A DNA stretch of 64,000 nucleotides. Origin: Vibrio halioticoli NBRC 102217. Lineage in GTDB: Bacteria > Pseudomonadota > Gammaproteobacteria > Enterobacterales > Vibrionaceae. The first letter of the stretch is position 1. Each line of letters starts with the position of its first letter. A program made the position numbers and the translations under genes. Below are positions 8,400 to 17,620 of the stretch, piece by piece. Where the stretch lies: the NCBI RefSeq assembly GCF_000496695.1, contig NZ_BAUJ01000004.1, positions 1 through 64,000 on the forward strand, given 5' to 3'. The notes beneath the pieces were generated by a model. It was not told the DNA's origin. It worked only from the letters and a program-made list of their open reading frames with translations, and made no database searches.

Positions 8400-9985
8400 T
8401 AGTTAATTTCCATCTGATTGATAAAGTAACTGCGCTCAAACGGGTCAAAATGAAAGTTTTGAACTCGACTGTTTACCGACGTGTGCTGACTGTAGCTAGA
8501 AATAGGCAGTACTGGATAATCGTTATGGATAGCCAATGCTACTTTTTGGCTCAGCAGTCTGCTTTGCGCTGCATCGCTGGTTTGGAGCAGTTCGGACATT
8601 GCATTGTCCACCACAGGGTTATGCCAGTTCATTGTTCCCCAATCGCCACCACCGTTTGAGAAATCGCTGCTCATAATCGGCAGAGGATCAGCTATAAAAC
8701 CGAAGTTGCGGGCAATAAGTGCCACTTCTAGTGAACCGTCAGAGTGCCCGGCGGGAATCATGCTTGAATTCGTGACGTTGATTTTAAGGGTAACGCCTAA
8801 TTTAGCCCACTGAGCTTGAATAGCCGTCGCAACTGTTGTCAATTCAGGGCGATCGGCATAGGTAATTAAAGTCAGTTCGAAAGGTTTTCCATCGCGAGTA
8901 AGAACGCCGTTGTCGTTACTTTTCCAGCCCAATTGAGACAGTAAAGCTTTTGCTTGGCTCAGATTAAACTCATCTGATGGTAAGTCTTGGATATACCATT
9001 TAGACATAGATTTTGGCAATAACTGGGTGGTTTGAGAGCCAGGAGAGTGCAGGACATTGTTGGCAATTGAACTGCGATTGATCGCCATGCTAAGAGCTTG
9101 TCGAGCCTGCACTTCTTTTAGATACGGGTGCTGACTATTAAGCTTTACAAATAAGGTTCGAGGGATCAGGTTACTGTGCACCGTAACATTTTCGCCACCA
9201 TCAAGTTGTCCAATCATCGAAGGGTCTAAGGTAAAGACAATATCCGCTTCTCCAGATTTAGCTTGAAGAATACGGCTCTCTGCTCGGTGACCCGTTAAGT
9301 AAGAAGCAAACGGAATCTGGCCTTTTTTACCCCAGTAATGCTCATAGTGTTTTACGACAAGTTTATGTGGAGGAGAGAACTGTTCGATTTGATACGGGCC
9401 TGTGCCATACAACGCAACAATATCCCCGTTTTCTGCATACGATGCGCTAGATAAAATAGCGGTAGAATAGTTAGTCAACAATGCGGTAAATGCTATGTAT
9501 GGTTGGGCCAATTGAATGCGAATTTGATGCTCGCCAACCGTGTCTATTGTTTCGATTTCGGCTTTACTTAACGTGCCGTGTTTTTGCATCGCAAAGTGCA
9601 GGCTTTTTAGTACAGACTGAGTATCCATACTCGTACCATCTTGAAATTGCACGTTTTCTCTGAGGGTGAATAACCAATTAAGACCATCGTCACTCACTTG
9701 CCATTTGGTGGCTAACCCTGGAATTATCTCGCCTGTATCACTAACGTTCAACAAGGTTTCAATGACTTGCATTCGAGTCAAAATATAGCCTTGTTTAGCA
9801 GGATCTAAGCTTGAGATCTCCCATGGTCCACTAATCGATAGAGTATTGGATTTTTGTGGAGTGAGCTCTGCTTGCGGGCTAGATGAAAACCAGAAAATAC
9901 CGCCGATTATAATGATGGCAATTAACAAACTAGCGCGAACAATACGCTTTTTTCTAGCAACTGATGAGTACGAAATATTGGTCAT
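8399..9985 (-). CDS. Family 5 extracellular solute-binding protein
   Basis: A 528-residue SBP_bac_5 protein (DppA/OppA/NikA class) that captures peptides, nickel chelates or similar ligands in the periplasm. One hydrophobic segment at residues 17-33 follows a basic K-K-R-I-V-R stretch; there is no lipobox cysteine, so it is either a cleaved signal or a membrane anchor. The family core LATKWQVSDDGLNWLFTLRE is at about residues 85-110. First gene of the operon; ligand cannot be assigned, although the short fused architecture resembles NikA-like importers as much as peptide importers. Confidence 0.85.
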   Translation of the reverse strand: MTNISYSSVARKKRIVRASLLIAIIIIGGIFWFSSSPQAELTPQKSNTLSISGPWEISSLDPAKQGYILTRMQVIETLLNVSDTGEIIPGLATKWQVSDDGLNWLFTLRENVQFQDGTSMDTQSVLKSLHFAMQKHGTLSKAEIETIDTVGEHQIRIQLAQPYIAFTALLTNYSTAILSSASYAENGDIVALYGTGPYQIEQFSPPHKLVVKHYEHYWGKKGQIPFASYLTGHRAESRILQAKSGEADIVFTLDPSMIGQLDGGENVTVHSNLIPRTLFVKLNSQHPYLKEVQARQALSMAINRSSIANNVLHSPGSQTTQLLPKSMSKWYIQDLPSDEFNLSQAKALLSQLGWKSNDNGVLTRDGKPFELTLITYADRPELTTVATAIQAQWAKLGVTLKINVTNSSMIPAGHSDGSLEVALIARNFGFIADPLPIMSSDFSNGGGDWGTMNWHNPVVDNAMSELLQTSDAAQSRLLSQKVALAIHNDYPVLPISSYSQHTSVNSRVQNFHFDPFERSYFINQMEIN

Positions 9986-10353
9986 AACAATCCTATTGTA
10001 TTTAGTTCAGTGGAATATCAGTGACCAGTGCCAACAAGTGTATTAAAAAGAAACAGCGATCACAGAAATTTCAGCTATGTTATAACATAACATTGGGGTC
10101 AGGTCTTGAAATTTGCAACTATGTAGGTGCAATAAGATGGTTAGGCGTGTTATTGAAGAAAGAAAGGAGCAGGTGTGGCTGGCGACACTATAATGTCTTA
10201 TAAGATCAAGTTAATAGCGTATTTGTGCTGTTGTTAGCAGTTTTTTAAACCTAGGTATGCTCGTTAATCTAGATACTTGATTGACACTGATGTGACTTAA
10301 GCTCAAAATCCCTCCGAATTTACCTAGCTTAAACTTTGATATAGAGATTTATT
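9986..10353. other. Divergent intergenic region
   Basis: 368 bases between the binding-protein gene and the MFS gene. It holds one copy of the dispersed 23-bp repeat (10095-10117) and must hold both promoters. A 60-codon open frame over it includes the repeat and has no ribosome-binding site, so I do not call it. Confidence 0.5.
10095..10117 (+). repeat. 23-bp dispersed repeat, copy 2
   Basis: Exact copy of the dispersed repeat, in the divergent promoter region. The bases about 20 beyond it (ATGGTTAGGCGTGTT) resemble those following the 13470 copy (ATGGTTGGTGTGTT), suggesting a longer degenerate unit. Confidence 0.95.
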
Positions 10354-11562
10354 TTGACAAAAAACCAACCTATTCTTGGTCATAAAGGCACATTGTTCTT
10401 TTTAGTTATTATCAGTGCTTTTCCTCCGTTAACGACCGATTTGTATCTACCTGCATTGCCACAAATGGTCGAAATTTTAAATACGACCCAAGTAATGGTA
10501 AACCTCACCCTCAGTGTTTACTTTGTCACTTATGCAGTCGGCTTACTCTTCTGGGGGCCATTGAGTGAAAAGTTTGGACGCAAACCTATATTGTTGATTG
10601 GGCTTGGCGTATATATGTTGGCAAGTGTACTTTGTGCTATTGCCTTTAATATCGATATTTTAATTGGTGCAAGGTCTCTACAAGCCTTTGGTGGCAGTGC
10701 TATCACTGTGGTGGCAACGGCAATCGTTAAAGATATGTTCAGCGGTCGCGAGCGCGAAAAAATCATGGCGACCATTATGTCTTTGGTGATTATTGCGCCT
10801 ATGGTCGCGCCAGTCATAGGGGCACTATTATTGAAAGTCGCTTCTTGGCATATGATGTTTGTGTTTTTAGCCTCTTTTGGGCTTGTCGCAACGCTAGTGG
10901 CGCTTTGCTACACCGAGACGTTAGAGCATCGTTATGAAGGGTCGATGCTGCGTTCATGGAGTCGACTCATCACTGTGTTTAAAAATCCACACTTTGTGGC
11001 TCTACTTGCAATATTTTCTCTTACACCCATGGCGCTGATGGCGTTTTTAGCAGCCGGTTCTTATATTTACATTAATGGCTTTGGTTTGACTGAGCAGCAA
11101 TTTAGTTACGCTTTTGCATTTAACGCGCTGTTTGCCTCGTTTGGCCCGACGATTTACATGAAAGTGTCCAAGCGTGTTCGTACGCAAAGCATCATCACGG
11201 CATGTTATGTCATGATTGCATTATTGGGTGTGTTAACACTTACCATTGGTCATCTATCGCCTTGGATATTCGCCTTTATTGCTGCGCCAATTACCATGGC
11301 AATTATTACAACGAGAATTCCTGGTACTAATTTAATGTTGGATCAGCAAGAGAAGGACACAGGTTCTGCCGTTGCGATTATTCAGTTTAGTAGCATGATG
11401 GCGGGTTCTTTAGGGATGGTGTTGGTTTCACTTCGTCAGCAAGCGCTTATCGAAGATCTTGGTTTGATTCAGATTGGAGTAGGGTGTTTGGGATTAGTCA
11501 TGTGGCTATTAGTGAAAAACCGCGATTTTGTGACTCGCAATATCATTAATAGCAAAAAGTAG
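10354..11562 (+). CDS. MFS multidrug efflux transporter, Bcr/CflA-like
   Basis: A 402-residue, 12-helix drug:H+ antiporter of the DHA1 Bcr/CflA group. Helix 1 carries T-D-L-Y-L-P-A-L-P and the loop between helices 2 and 3 carries GPLSEKFGRKP, the MFS motif A. It exports drugs or amino-acid-like compounds across the inner membrane. The start is a TTG with AGAG upstream; no ATG near the family N-terminus exists. A strong terminator follows 20 bases after the stop, so it is monocistronic. Divergent from the ABC importer operon. Confidence 0.88.
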   Translation: MTKNQPILGHKGTLFFLVIISAFPPLTTDLYLPALPQMVEILNTTQVMVNLTLSVYFVTYAVGLLFWGPLSEKFGRKPILLIGLGVYMLASVLCAIAFNIDILIGARSLQAFGGSAITVVATAIVKDMFSGREREKIMATIMSLVIIAPMVAPVIGALLLKVASWHMMFVFLASFGLVATLVALCYTETLEHRYEGSMLRSWSRLITVFKNPHFVALLAIFSLTPMALMAFLAAGSYIYINGFGLTEQQFSYAFAFNALFASFGPTIYMKVSKRVRTQSIITACYVMIALLGVLTLTIGHLSPWIFAFIAAPITMAIITTRIPGTNLMLDQQEKDTGSAVAIIQFSSMMAGSLGMVLVSLRQQALIEDLGLIQIGVGCLGLVMWLLVKNRDFVTRNIINSKK

Positions 11563-11579
11563 CTTCAGATATTTATAGA

Positions 11580-11613
11580 AAAAGACCTGATTTGTGACAA
11601 TCAGGTCTTTTTT
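11580..11613 (+). terminator. Intrinsic terminator after the MFS gene
   Basis: AAGACCTGATT / AATCAGGTCTT stem (11582-11592, 11599-11609) with a six-base loop and a run of T residues after it. A-rich 5' flank makes it usable from both strands, so it may also end ybiT transcription. Confidence 0.9.
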
Positions 11614-11642
11614 TATTGGCAATGCTTAATGAAGGGGCAGGC

Positions 11643-11665
11643 TGCAAATTTCAAGACCTGACCCC
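11643..11665 (-). repeat. 23-bp dispersed repeat, copy 3
   Basis: Exact copy in minus orientation, beginning six bases beyond the stop codon of ybiT and in the same orientation as that gene. Confidence 0.95.
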
Positions 11666-11671
11666 GCAAGT

Positions 11672-13276
11672 TTAGGCTATCGCGAGCTCTTTCTTTTGGT
11701 GAGCTAAGTACTCGTCGTAGGTGCCTTGGAAGTTAACTAGCTTTTTATCTTTTACGTCGATAATTGAGGTTGCCAATGATGAAACAAATTCACGGTCATG
11801 GCTGACAAAGATAAGTGTACCTTGGTACTCCTTCAATGCGTTGTTTAGCGCTTCGATGGCTTCCATATCCATGTGGTTGGTTGGTTCGTCCATGACCAGT
11901 ACGTTGATGTCTTGCATCATTAACTTGCCAAATAACAGACGGTTTTTCTCACCACCCGAGCAGTTTTTTGCTTTTTTGTTGGCATCGTCAGCGGTGAACA
12001 GTAAACGACCTAGAATGCCTCGCACCATAAGATCATCGTGTTTGACGGTGCGCCATTGTGAAATCCAATCAAAGATAGACAGGTCATTGTCAAAATCTGC
12101 GGTACTGTCTTGCGGGCAATAGCCGATTGAGGCGTTTTCTGACCATTTCACCACGCCTTGGGTTTGTTCTAGTTCATTGACTAGGCAGCGTAATAATGTG
12201 GATTTACCGACGCCATTTTCTCCGATCACTGCTAGGCGAGTACCGGCTTCAAGCAGTAAATTACCTTGTTCAAATAGCAGTTCATCGTCAAATGCATGCC
12301 CTAGATCTTGCAGTTCTAGTGCAAGTCGATGCAGTTTTTTACCTTCACCAAAGTCGATAGAAGGACTGATGCGGCTAGAAGACTTAACCTCGTCTAGCTT
12401 GATTTTATCCATCTTTTTAGCTCGTGAACTGGCTTGTTTAGCTTTAGAAGCATTTGCGCCAAAACGGTTCACAAAGTCTTGCAGTTCGTTAATTTCAGCC
12501 GCTTTCTTGGCATTACTTGCTAACAACTGTTCACGAATAAGGCCCGATGCTTCAAGGAAGTATTCGTAGTTACCTGGATAAATACGAAGCTCGCCGTAAT
12601 CGATATCAGCCATGTGGGTACAGACAGAGTTAAGGAAGTGACGGTCATGCGAGATAATTATCATGGTGCACTTACGTTGATTGAGCTCTTCACCTAGCCA
12701 GTTAATGGTGTGGATATCCAAGTTGTTGGTAGGTTCATCAAGTAGCAAAATATCTGGGTTAGCAAACAAGGCTTGCGCGAGTAACACACGCAGCTTCCAA
12801 CCGGGCGCCACTTGCTGCATCAAGCCGAAGTGAAATTCTTCTTCAATGCCAGCTTGCAGTAATATGTCCCCAGCGCGGCTTTCTGCTGTGTAGCCATCCA
12901 TTTCAGCAAATTCGCTTTCAAGCTCCGCAACTTTCATCCCATCTTCTTCGCTCATTTCTGGCAAAGAATAAATACGTTCACGCTCTTGTTTGATTTCCCA
13001 AAGCTTACGGTCACCCATGATCACAACGTCGATAACATTGTATTGCTCAAACGCAAACTGGTCTTGGCTTAATACGCCAAGTTTAAGCCCTGGAGTAATC
13101 GACACATTACCAGAGCTCGGTGTTAATGCACCACTTAGGATTTTCATAAAGGTTGATTTACCACACCCATTTGCGCCAATTAGGCCATAGCGGTTGCCGT
13201 TACCAAACTTAGCAGAGATGTTTTCAAATAACGGCTCTGCGCCAAATTGCATGGTGATGTTTGCGGTAGATATCAA
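11672..13276 (-). CDS. ybiT: ABC-F family ATPase YbiT
   Basis: A 534-residue soluble protein with two ABC ATPase domains and no membrane segment: Walker A GANGCGKS near residue 35 and GENGVGKS near 350, signature motifs and two Walker B DEPTN stretches, with a charged linker at about 240-310. This is the ABC-F arrangement; these proteins bind ribosomes and act on translation. Residue-level similarity to E. coli YbiT is high throughout (for example PEMSEEDG and [15 protein letters not shown]). The start is a TTG with AGGAATT upstream. Monocistronic. Confidence 0.92.
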   Translation of the reverse strand: MISTANITMQFGAEPLFENISAKFGNGNRYGLIGANGCGKSTFMKILSGALTPSSGNVSITPGLKLGVLSQDQFAFEQYNVIDVVIMGDRKLWEIKQERERIYSLPEMSEEDGMKVAELESEFAEMDGYTAESRAGDILLQAGIEEEFHFGLMQQVAPGWKLRVLLAQALFANPDILLLDEPTNNLDIHTINWLGEELNQRKCTMIIISHDRHFLNSVCTHMADIDYGELRIYPGNYEYFLEASGLIREQLLASNAKKAAEINELQDFVNRFGANASKAKQASSRAKKMDKIKLDEVKSSSRISPSIDFGEGKKLHRLALELQDLGHAFDDELLFEQGNLLLEAGTRLAVIGENGVGKSTLLRCLVNELEQTQGVVKWSENASIGYCPQDSTADFDNDLSIFDWISQWRTVKHDDLMVRGILGRLLFTADDANKKAKNCSGGEKNRLLFGKLMMQDINVLVMDEPTNHMDMEAIEALNNALKEYQGTLIFVSHDREFVSSLATSIIDVKDKKLVNFQGTYDEYLAHQKKELAIA

Positions 13277-13392
13277 AGAAGAATTCCTAGGTATTAAAGT
13301 TGGAAACTGCCAATCAAAGGCAATGAATTTAGAGGCGACGAATTATACAGACTTATCACACAAAAGACAGTTATGAGATGTAAGTCACAAGC

Positions 13393-13415
13393 GGGGTCAG
13401 GTCTTGAAATTTGCA
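13393..13415 (+). repeat. 23-bp dispersed repeat, copy 4
   Basis: Exact copy; first of a cluster of three between ybiT and the alginate lyase gene. It is followed by a 32-base segment that reappears, diverged, after copy 5. Confidence 0.95.
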
Positions 13416-13469
13416 CGGAAGGGCTGTTTATGGAGGATATACCGTCAATAGGGTGGCAAATAAGTTACA

Positions 13470-13492
13470 GGGGTCAGGTCTTGAAATTTGCA
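13470..13492 (+). repeat. 23-bp dispersed repeat, copy 5
   Basis: Exact copy, direct repeat of copy 4 at 77 bases. The following 32 bases match those after copy 4 except for about nine transitions. Confidence 0.95.
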
Positions 13493-13575
13493 AGAAAGGA
13501 CTATTTATAAAAGATGTATTGCCAACGCTGATTTAAATGGTTGGTGTGTTGAACATAAAATAGAAGATAAGTCGG

Positions 13576-13598
13576 TGCAAATTTCAAGACCTGACCCC
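13576..13598 (-). repeat. 23-bp dispersed repeat, copy 6
   Basis: Exact copy inverted relative to copies 4 and 5. Together 13393-13598 form a direct-direct-inverted cluster like a REP-type composite. It fills most of the 378-base gap between ybiT and the lyase gene; I see no gene there. Confidence 0.95.
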
Positions 13599-13654
13599 CT
13601 AAATAAAAAATGCCGCTCACAGGAGTGAACGGCATGGCTTTGTTGATGATTTAC

Positions 13655-16492
13655 TTATTCAGCTTGTTGAGGTTTTTGGTCCATACGAGTTGCAGCACGT
13701 ATTTCATCAAAACTTGCGGTTAAATCATCGCTTGCTTTGGCTTCGTAAGAAACGGCGAAGTTATCTAGACGCACTTCAAATTTATTTTTTTGATAGAAGC
13801 TATCGGTTTTAATTTGATCGTTGGTCAAACTGCCGTCTTTGTCGACTATCATGTTGGCAAAGAGTTCGATGCTAGTATTGTCACCAGTATTAAATGTAGT
13901 GGTGACTTTTTTGAAGCAATCTTTGTTCGAACCTTCTGGTGCGTTGGCTAGGTCTTTGTTATGCGCAAAATCTTCTTTTAGTAATGTTCCTTTAAGAGAT
14001 TCAGCAGCTACTGTACGTGCGCCAAAGCCAAGGGTTGCAAGGGATTTATCCCCCATTTTGTCACAGTAGTACATAGAGAATGTCACATCTGTGTTGGTTG
14101 GTAATCCACTGACAACACGAGTTACACTAGGTTGTGCAGTAAAGTCATTTTTGGCATCGATATTGTTGCCATCCTCATCTGTACCATTAATGAAGCGTAA
14201 ACGAATAGACCCTTCGCCAGAGAAGGCGCTGTCTTTAGAACCACCTACTTCACCTAGGCCTGCAACACTGTCTTCATGCTCGACCCAGTTTTCTCTATCG
14301 CCTTTGTAGTATTGAGTGAAGTCACCATCAACTAGAGGTGCATTTACGGTTACTGTTTCAGGAATACCTAGAGATACAGTCACTGTGTCATTTGAGCCAG
14401 TATCAAACGGTACTCTTACCCATTTGTATTGTTCGCCTTTCACATCACCTTTGGTGCTTGCAATGCCATCAACTGAAAGTTTGTAGTTACCTTTCACAAA
14501 TGCACTTAATTCGTAGTGATGGTTTGGCATAACAGTAATATCCTGATGCATAAAACCATTGTCGCTAAGTGTAAGTGTTTGACCAGAAAAGGCTTCTGCA
14601 CCTGTCACTGTGTAACCGCCTTGACCTTGCCAATCTTCTAACCAGTTGTCAAAGGTGCTATTTTTGATGTCTGCGGTGACAACTATTGGGCTTGGTTTGG
14701 TGACTCTATAAGTCACTGGACCTACATCTTTATAGGTTAATGGCGCAACAGTACGAGTGGTTGCATTTCTTTCATCGGCACCAATAGTGGTCATCGCACT
14801 ACGCAACTGTCCATCCATGTCATAAGTAGGCGCTGTGAAGTTGCGGGTAACGTGCAATGTAGCATCTAAGTTTGGTGTGTTGGCTGTTGGACGATATAGG
14901 TGGTCGCCTTGTGTATTACGTTCAAGCTCAGCAGACGCAAAGCTATTTTGACTGGCGAGTTGAGACTGTTTTATACCATCGCTATCCGCGAATTGATTAC
15001 CAGAGAATATATTGCCTAAGATTTCTGAGTTAGGTGGTAGGCCACGATCAGAGCTTTTGAAGATAGGGCCAATCGCTTTCTCAATAATATTGTTTTCGAT
15101 GAACACATTTTGAGGCTGTGTTTTTTTACCGCCGCCATCTAAGTTCAAGCTGTTTACACTGTCGACGATAGTGTTGTGTGCGATATGAACATTTTCAACT
15201 TGTTGATAGCCGTTGTCACCATCACCTGCACCATCAGAGCCTAATAGAACAATACCACCATGGTGAGTTGTACTTAGGTAACGTGCGCCATCGATGTAGT
15301 TATTTTGGATAACATGTCCGTTATCAACGATACGAATACCACCGGCAAGAGGATAGCCTTCGCCTAAAATAAAGTTGTTTTCGATATTGTTATCGTGACC
15401 ATGACGGTTAGTAAGTGAACCATTACTGTTTCTTATGGTATTGAAACTAATAGTGTTTTCACTGGCTTTGTTAGAGATAACTTCCGCTTCACCTTGGATA
15501 TTTTCAAACAAGTTACCAACAACAAAAGAGTGACTGGCTTGTTCGTGAGTTTCACTTAAGCCGGTACGAATAGCTTCGTAGTTATTGTCTTGTGCACCAG
15601 CATAAATTTTGCCATCAGCGGGAGCACGGTTGGCAATGTAGTTTTTATAAACCACGATATTGTGCGCTCTTTGTTCGTCAGTCAGACCTTTTTCACGCAC
15701 TAATGAAACCATAGGGTTAGCGGATGTTTTACCGCTTAGAATACTGTGATCAAACCAGTTACCATCACCATATAGTTTAACTAGGTTACCGGCTTTGCCT
15801 TGTCCTGTTCGTTTGTCTATTACAGTTTTTGGATCAATAACTGAAATCTCAGTAATACGACAATCTGTACAAGTAGTATTGTCATGACCACGAGTATTGA
15901 TCATTGCACTTTTATAAGTGATGTCTTTAAATACTAAACCTTGAAGTCGACTATGTTCGCCATTTAACGAGATAGAAATAACACCATCTTTAATAATTGC
16001 TTTACCTGAGTGTTCAGCGGCAACAGTCATGCCTCTTACCACTCTTAGGTCAAGGTCATCACTATATTCCCCATCGGCTAAACATAGCGTAGAACCTGCT
16101 GCTAAAGTCTCTGGATGTCTTTCGGAATCCTTAGCAACCTTTTCTAAATCATCTAATGAGTTAAATACCTTGTCACATTTTACTTCAGGGATTTTAGTCA
16201 CCCCTTCAGGAATACCGGTTGATCTAAAAGCCGCGTCATTTGCTTCAAATTTACTAATAGGCAGAGTCGGTGTTTGCACAATATCGGTTGCAGGTAAAAT
16301 CTCGGCCATTTGTGGGACTTCTGTTGATGGTCCAATTTGTGCTGCGTCAACCACCTCAGTAGCCGGTGTAAGTTTGGTTGAATTAGTCTGTACAGCAGCA
16401 GTACTAGTTGGTGCTTTAACAGCTTGTTGAGTTTCGCCATTACACCCAACGAGTGCTAAGCCAATTAATATAGCTAATGTTTTTCTTTTCAT
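13655..16492 (-). CDS. Lipoprotein polysaccharide lyase family 6 (alginate lyase)
   Basis: A 945-residue secreted lipoprotein: signal peptide with lipobox L-V-G-C (Cys17), a low-complexity linker to about residue 80, then a right-handed beta-helix of PL6 type (about 95-560). PL6 enzymes cleave alginate or chondroitin by beta-elimination. The catalytic pair is visible: Lys342 in ISNKASEN and Arg363 in NRHGHDN, 21 residues apart as in chondroitinase B (Lys250/Arg271); N-Y-E-A-I-R-T-G precedes them. Two C-terminal beta-rich modules (about 610-720 and 725-930) look like carbohydrate-binding domains. ATG with GAGGT upstream. No alginate transporter or second lyase is adjacent. Confidence 0.9.
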   Translation of the reverse strand: MKRKTLAILIGLALVGCNGETQQAVKAPTSTAAVQTNSTKLTPATEVVDAAQIGPSTEVPQMAEILPATDIVQTPTLPISKFEANDAAFRSTGIPEGVTKIPEVKCDKVFNSLDDLEKVAKDSERHPETLAAGSTLCLADGEYSDDLDLRVVRGMTVAAEHSGKAIIKDGVISISLNGEHSRLQGLVFKDITYKSAMINTRGHDNTTCTDCRITEISVIDPKTVIDKRTGQGKAGNLVKLYGDGNWFDHSILSGKTSANPMVSLVREKGLTDEQRAHNIVVYKNYIANRAPADGKIYAGAQDNNYEAIRTGLSETHEQASHSFVVGNLFENIQGEAEVISNKASENTISFNTIRNSNGSLTNRHGHDNNIENNFILGEGYPLAGGIRIVDNGHVIQNNYIDGARYLSTTHHGGIVLLGSDGAGDGDNGYQQVENVHIAHNTIVDSVNSLNLDGGGKKTQPQNVFIENNIIEKAIGPIFKSSDRGLPPNSEILGNIFSGNQFADSDGIKQSQLASQNSFASAELERNTQGDHLYRPTANTPNLDATLHVTRNFTAPTYDMDGQLRSAMTTIGADERNATTRTVAPLTYKDVGPVTYRVTKPSPIVVTADIKNSTFDNWLEDWQGQGGYTVTGAEAFSGQTLTLSDNGFMHQDITVMPNHHYELSAFVKGNYKLSVDGIASTKGDVKGEQYKWVRVPFDTGSNDTVTVSLGIPETVTVNAPLVDGDFTQYYKGDRENWVEHEDSVAGLGEVGGSKDSAFSGEGSIRLRFINGTDEDGNNIDAKNDFTAQPSVTRVVSGLPTNTDVTFSMYYCDKMGDKSLATLGFGARTVAAESLKGTLLKEDFAHNKDLANAPEGSNKDCFKKVTTTFNTGDNTSIELFANMIVDKDGSLTNDQIKTDSFYQKNKFEVRLDNFAVSYEAKASDDLTASFDEIRAATRMDQKPQQAE

Positions 16493-16504
16493 ATTCGTGA
16501 CCTC

Positions 16505-16523
16505 TTGTAATATTTATTTACAA
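16505..16523. promoter_or_regulatory. Candidate operator upstream of the alginate lyase gene
   Basis: TTGTAA and TTACAA arms with a seven-base AT spacer lie 12-31 bases upstream of the lyase start codon. The form resembles GntR-type operators, and alginate genes in marine bacteria are often controlled by GntR-family repressors. The assignment is inference from shape and position. Confidence 0.3.
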
Positions 16524-16898
16524 TATATTACGCTTGGGTCTTCGCTAAACAGTGATATATATCTTATTTTTATTTCTGATAAAGTCTTTAATAACATGTG
16601 TTTACTGTGATTATCCTTTATTTTTCCTGTAAAAACAGATATTTAGATTATTACTGCCTGTCACTTCATTTCTTGTATTATTTTAATATATATGTGATAA
16701 AGATCTCTATTTTATAATTATCGAATATATTGAAATGGTAGAGGTTATTTTATCCATGATTTAGGATAAATATCCCTAATAATATTCTAATATTTATGCA
16801 TGTTAAGAAATGTAATTTATTTAATTAAATAAAAGATATAAGGTTAGACTTAAAAATCCCAATAGATAAAAGCCTCTTCCTGCTTAACCCCTAAAGCA

Positions 16899-16921
16899 TG
16901 CAAATTTCAAGACCTGACCCC
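16899..16921 (-). repeat. 23-bp dispersed repeat, copy 7
   Basis: Exact copy, inverted relative to copy 8, which begins 23 bases later. The pair could form a long hairpin. Confidence 0.95.
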
Positions 16922-16944
16922 GTTGAATAATTATCTCAAAGTGC

Positions 16945-16967
16945 GGGGTCAGGTCTTGAAATTTGCA
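16945..16967 (+). repeat. 23-bp dispersed repeat, copy 8
   Basis: Exact copy. With copy 7 it makes a head-to-head inverted pair (TGCAAATTTC... then ...GAAATTTGCA) spanning 16899-16967. Confidence 0.95.
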
Positions 16968-17125
16968 GTGTCGTGATTAATGGGTCTTTGTAATTCCATT
17001 ATCAATTAAAATTTGATAATAATTCAATCATTCGCGTGTTTACGTATTTTATTAGGGCTTCTATTCTATATGCATACCTTTGAGGCATGTCGCTTCATTT
17101 GCAGATAATTATAGAGAGACATCAA

Positions 17126-17416
17126 ATGACTAAACTGACTATCATCGCCAACATCGTAGCGAACTCAGATAAAATTGAATTGGTAAAAGCAGAGTTATTA
17201 AAGCTGATTGAGGTGACTCGTGCAGAAGAAGGTTGCATCAACTACGACTTACACCAAGACAATGAAAATCCAGCTCATTTTACTTTCTATGAGAACTGGG
17301 CATCTCGTGAACTATGGCAAACACACATGGGTAACACTCACTTGGCTGAATATATGGCCGCAACGGAAGGCGCAGTTGCGAGCTTTACGTTAAATGAAAT
17401 GACTCATATAGCGTAA
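17126..17416 (+). CDS. Putative quinol monooxygenase (ABM domain)
   Basis: A 96-residue single-domain protein of the antibiotic biosynthesis monooxygenase family (YgiN-like ferredoxin-like fold, dimeric). The core EEGCINYDLHQD ... FTFYENWASRE ... LAEYM is typical. Family members oxidise quinols or other small aromatics, but many have unknown substrates. I start at ATG 17126, which has AGAGAGA seven bases upstream; an in-frame ATG at 17087 adds 13 atypical residues and lacks a ribosome-binding site. Monocistronic. Confidence 0.85.
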   Translation: MTKLTIIANIVANSDKIELVKAELLKLIEVTRAEEGCINYDLHQDNENPAHFTFYENWASRELWQTHMGNTHLAEYMAATEGAVASFTLNEMTHIA

Positions 17417-17530
17417 CTAATTGCAGTAAGTGTGGCTTGTCCTAGCGCGCTATAAAAATAAGCCTATCCTACTAAACGTATCTTGCGTTATTTGAGAATA
17501 TTAATTGTGCTTGATAGTGTCACTTGCTGA

Positions 17531-17554
17531 TCTGGGTGGAATTTTCCGCCCAGA
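17531..17554. promoter_or_regulatory. 24-bp near-perfect palindrome upstream of the OpuAC gene
   Basis: TCTGGG-T-GGAATTTTCC-G-CCCAGA is a palindrome with a single G-T pair. It lies 67 bases upstream of the next gene's start and 115 after the preceding stop. There is no T run, so an operator or a weak terminator are both possible. Confidence 0.35.
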
Positions 17555-17620
17555 AGATCGAGTCATTCCAAAACACTATTCAGCACGATAATCCACCGCA
17601 ATATCCACCAGAGTGTATTT

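Larger units (their letters stand above)
16493..17125. other. Long AT-rich region between lyase and monooxygenase genes
   Basis: About 630 bases divergent between the two genes. It contains a TTGTAA/TTACAA dyad near the lyase start, a very AT-rich stretch from 16555 to 16855 without any open frame or recognisable RNA, and two inverted copies of the dispersed repeat at 16899-16967. Confidence 0.6.

Noticed and set aside
10021-10203. 60-codon plus-strand open frame
   Set aside because: It reads through the dispersed repeat in an intergenic region and lacks a ribosome-binding site.
13393-13598. CRISPR array
   Set aside because: Only three copies, one inverted, with unequal spacing and related flanks; no cas genes nearby.
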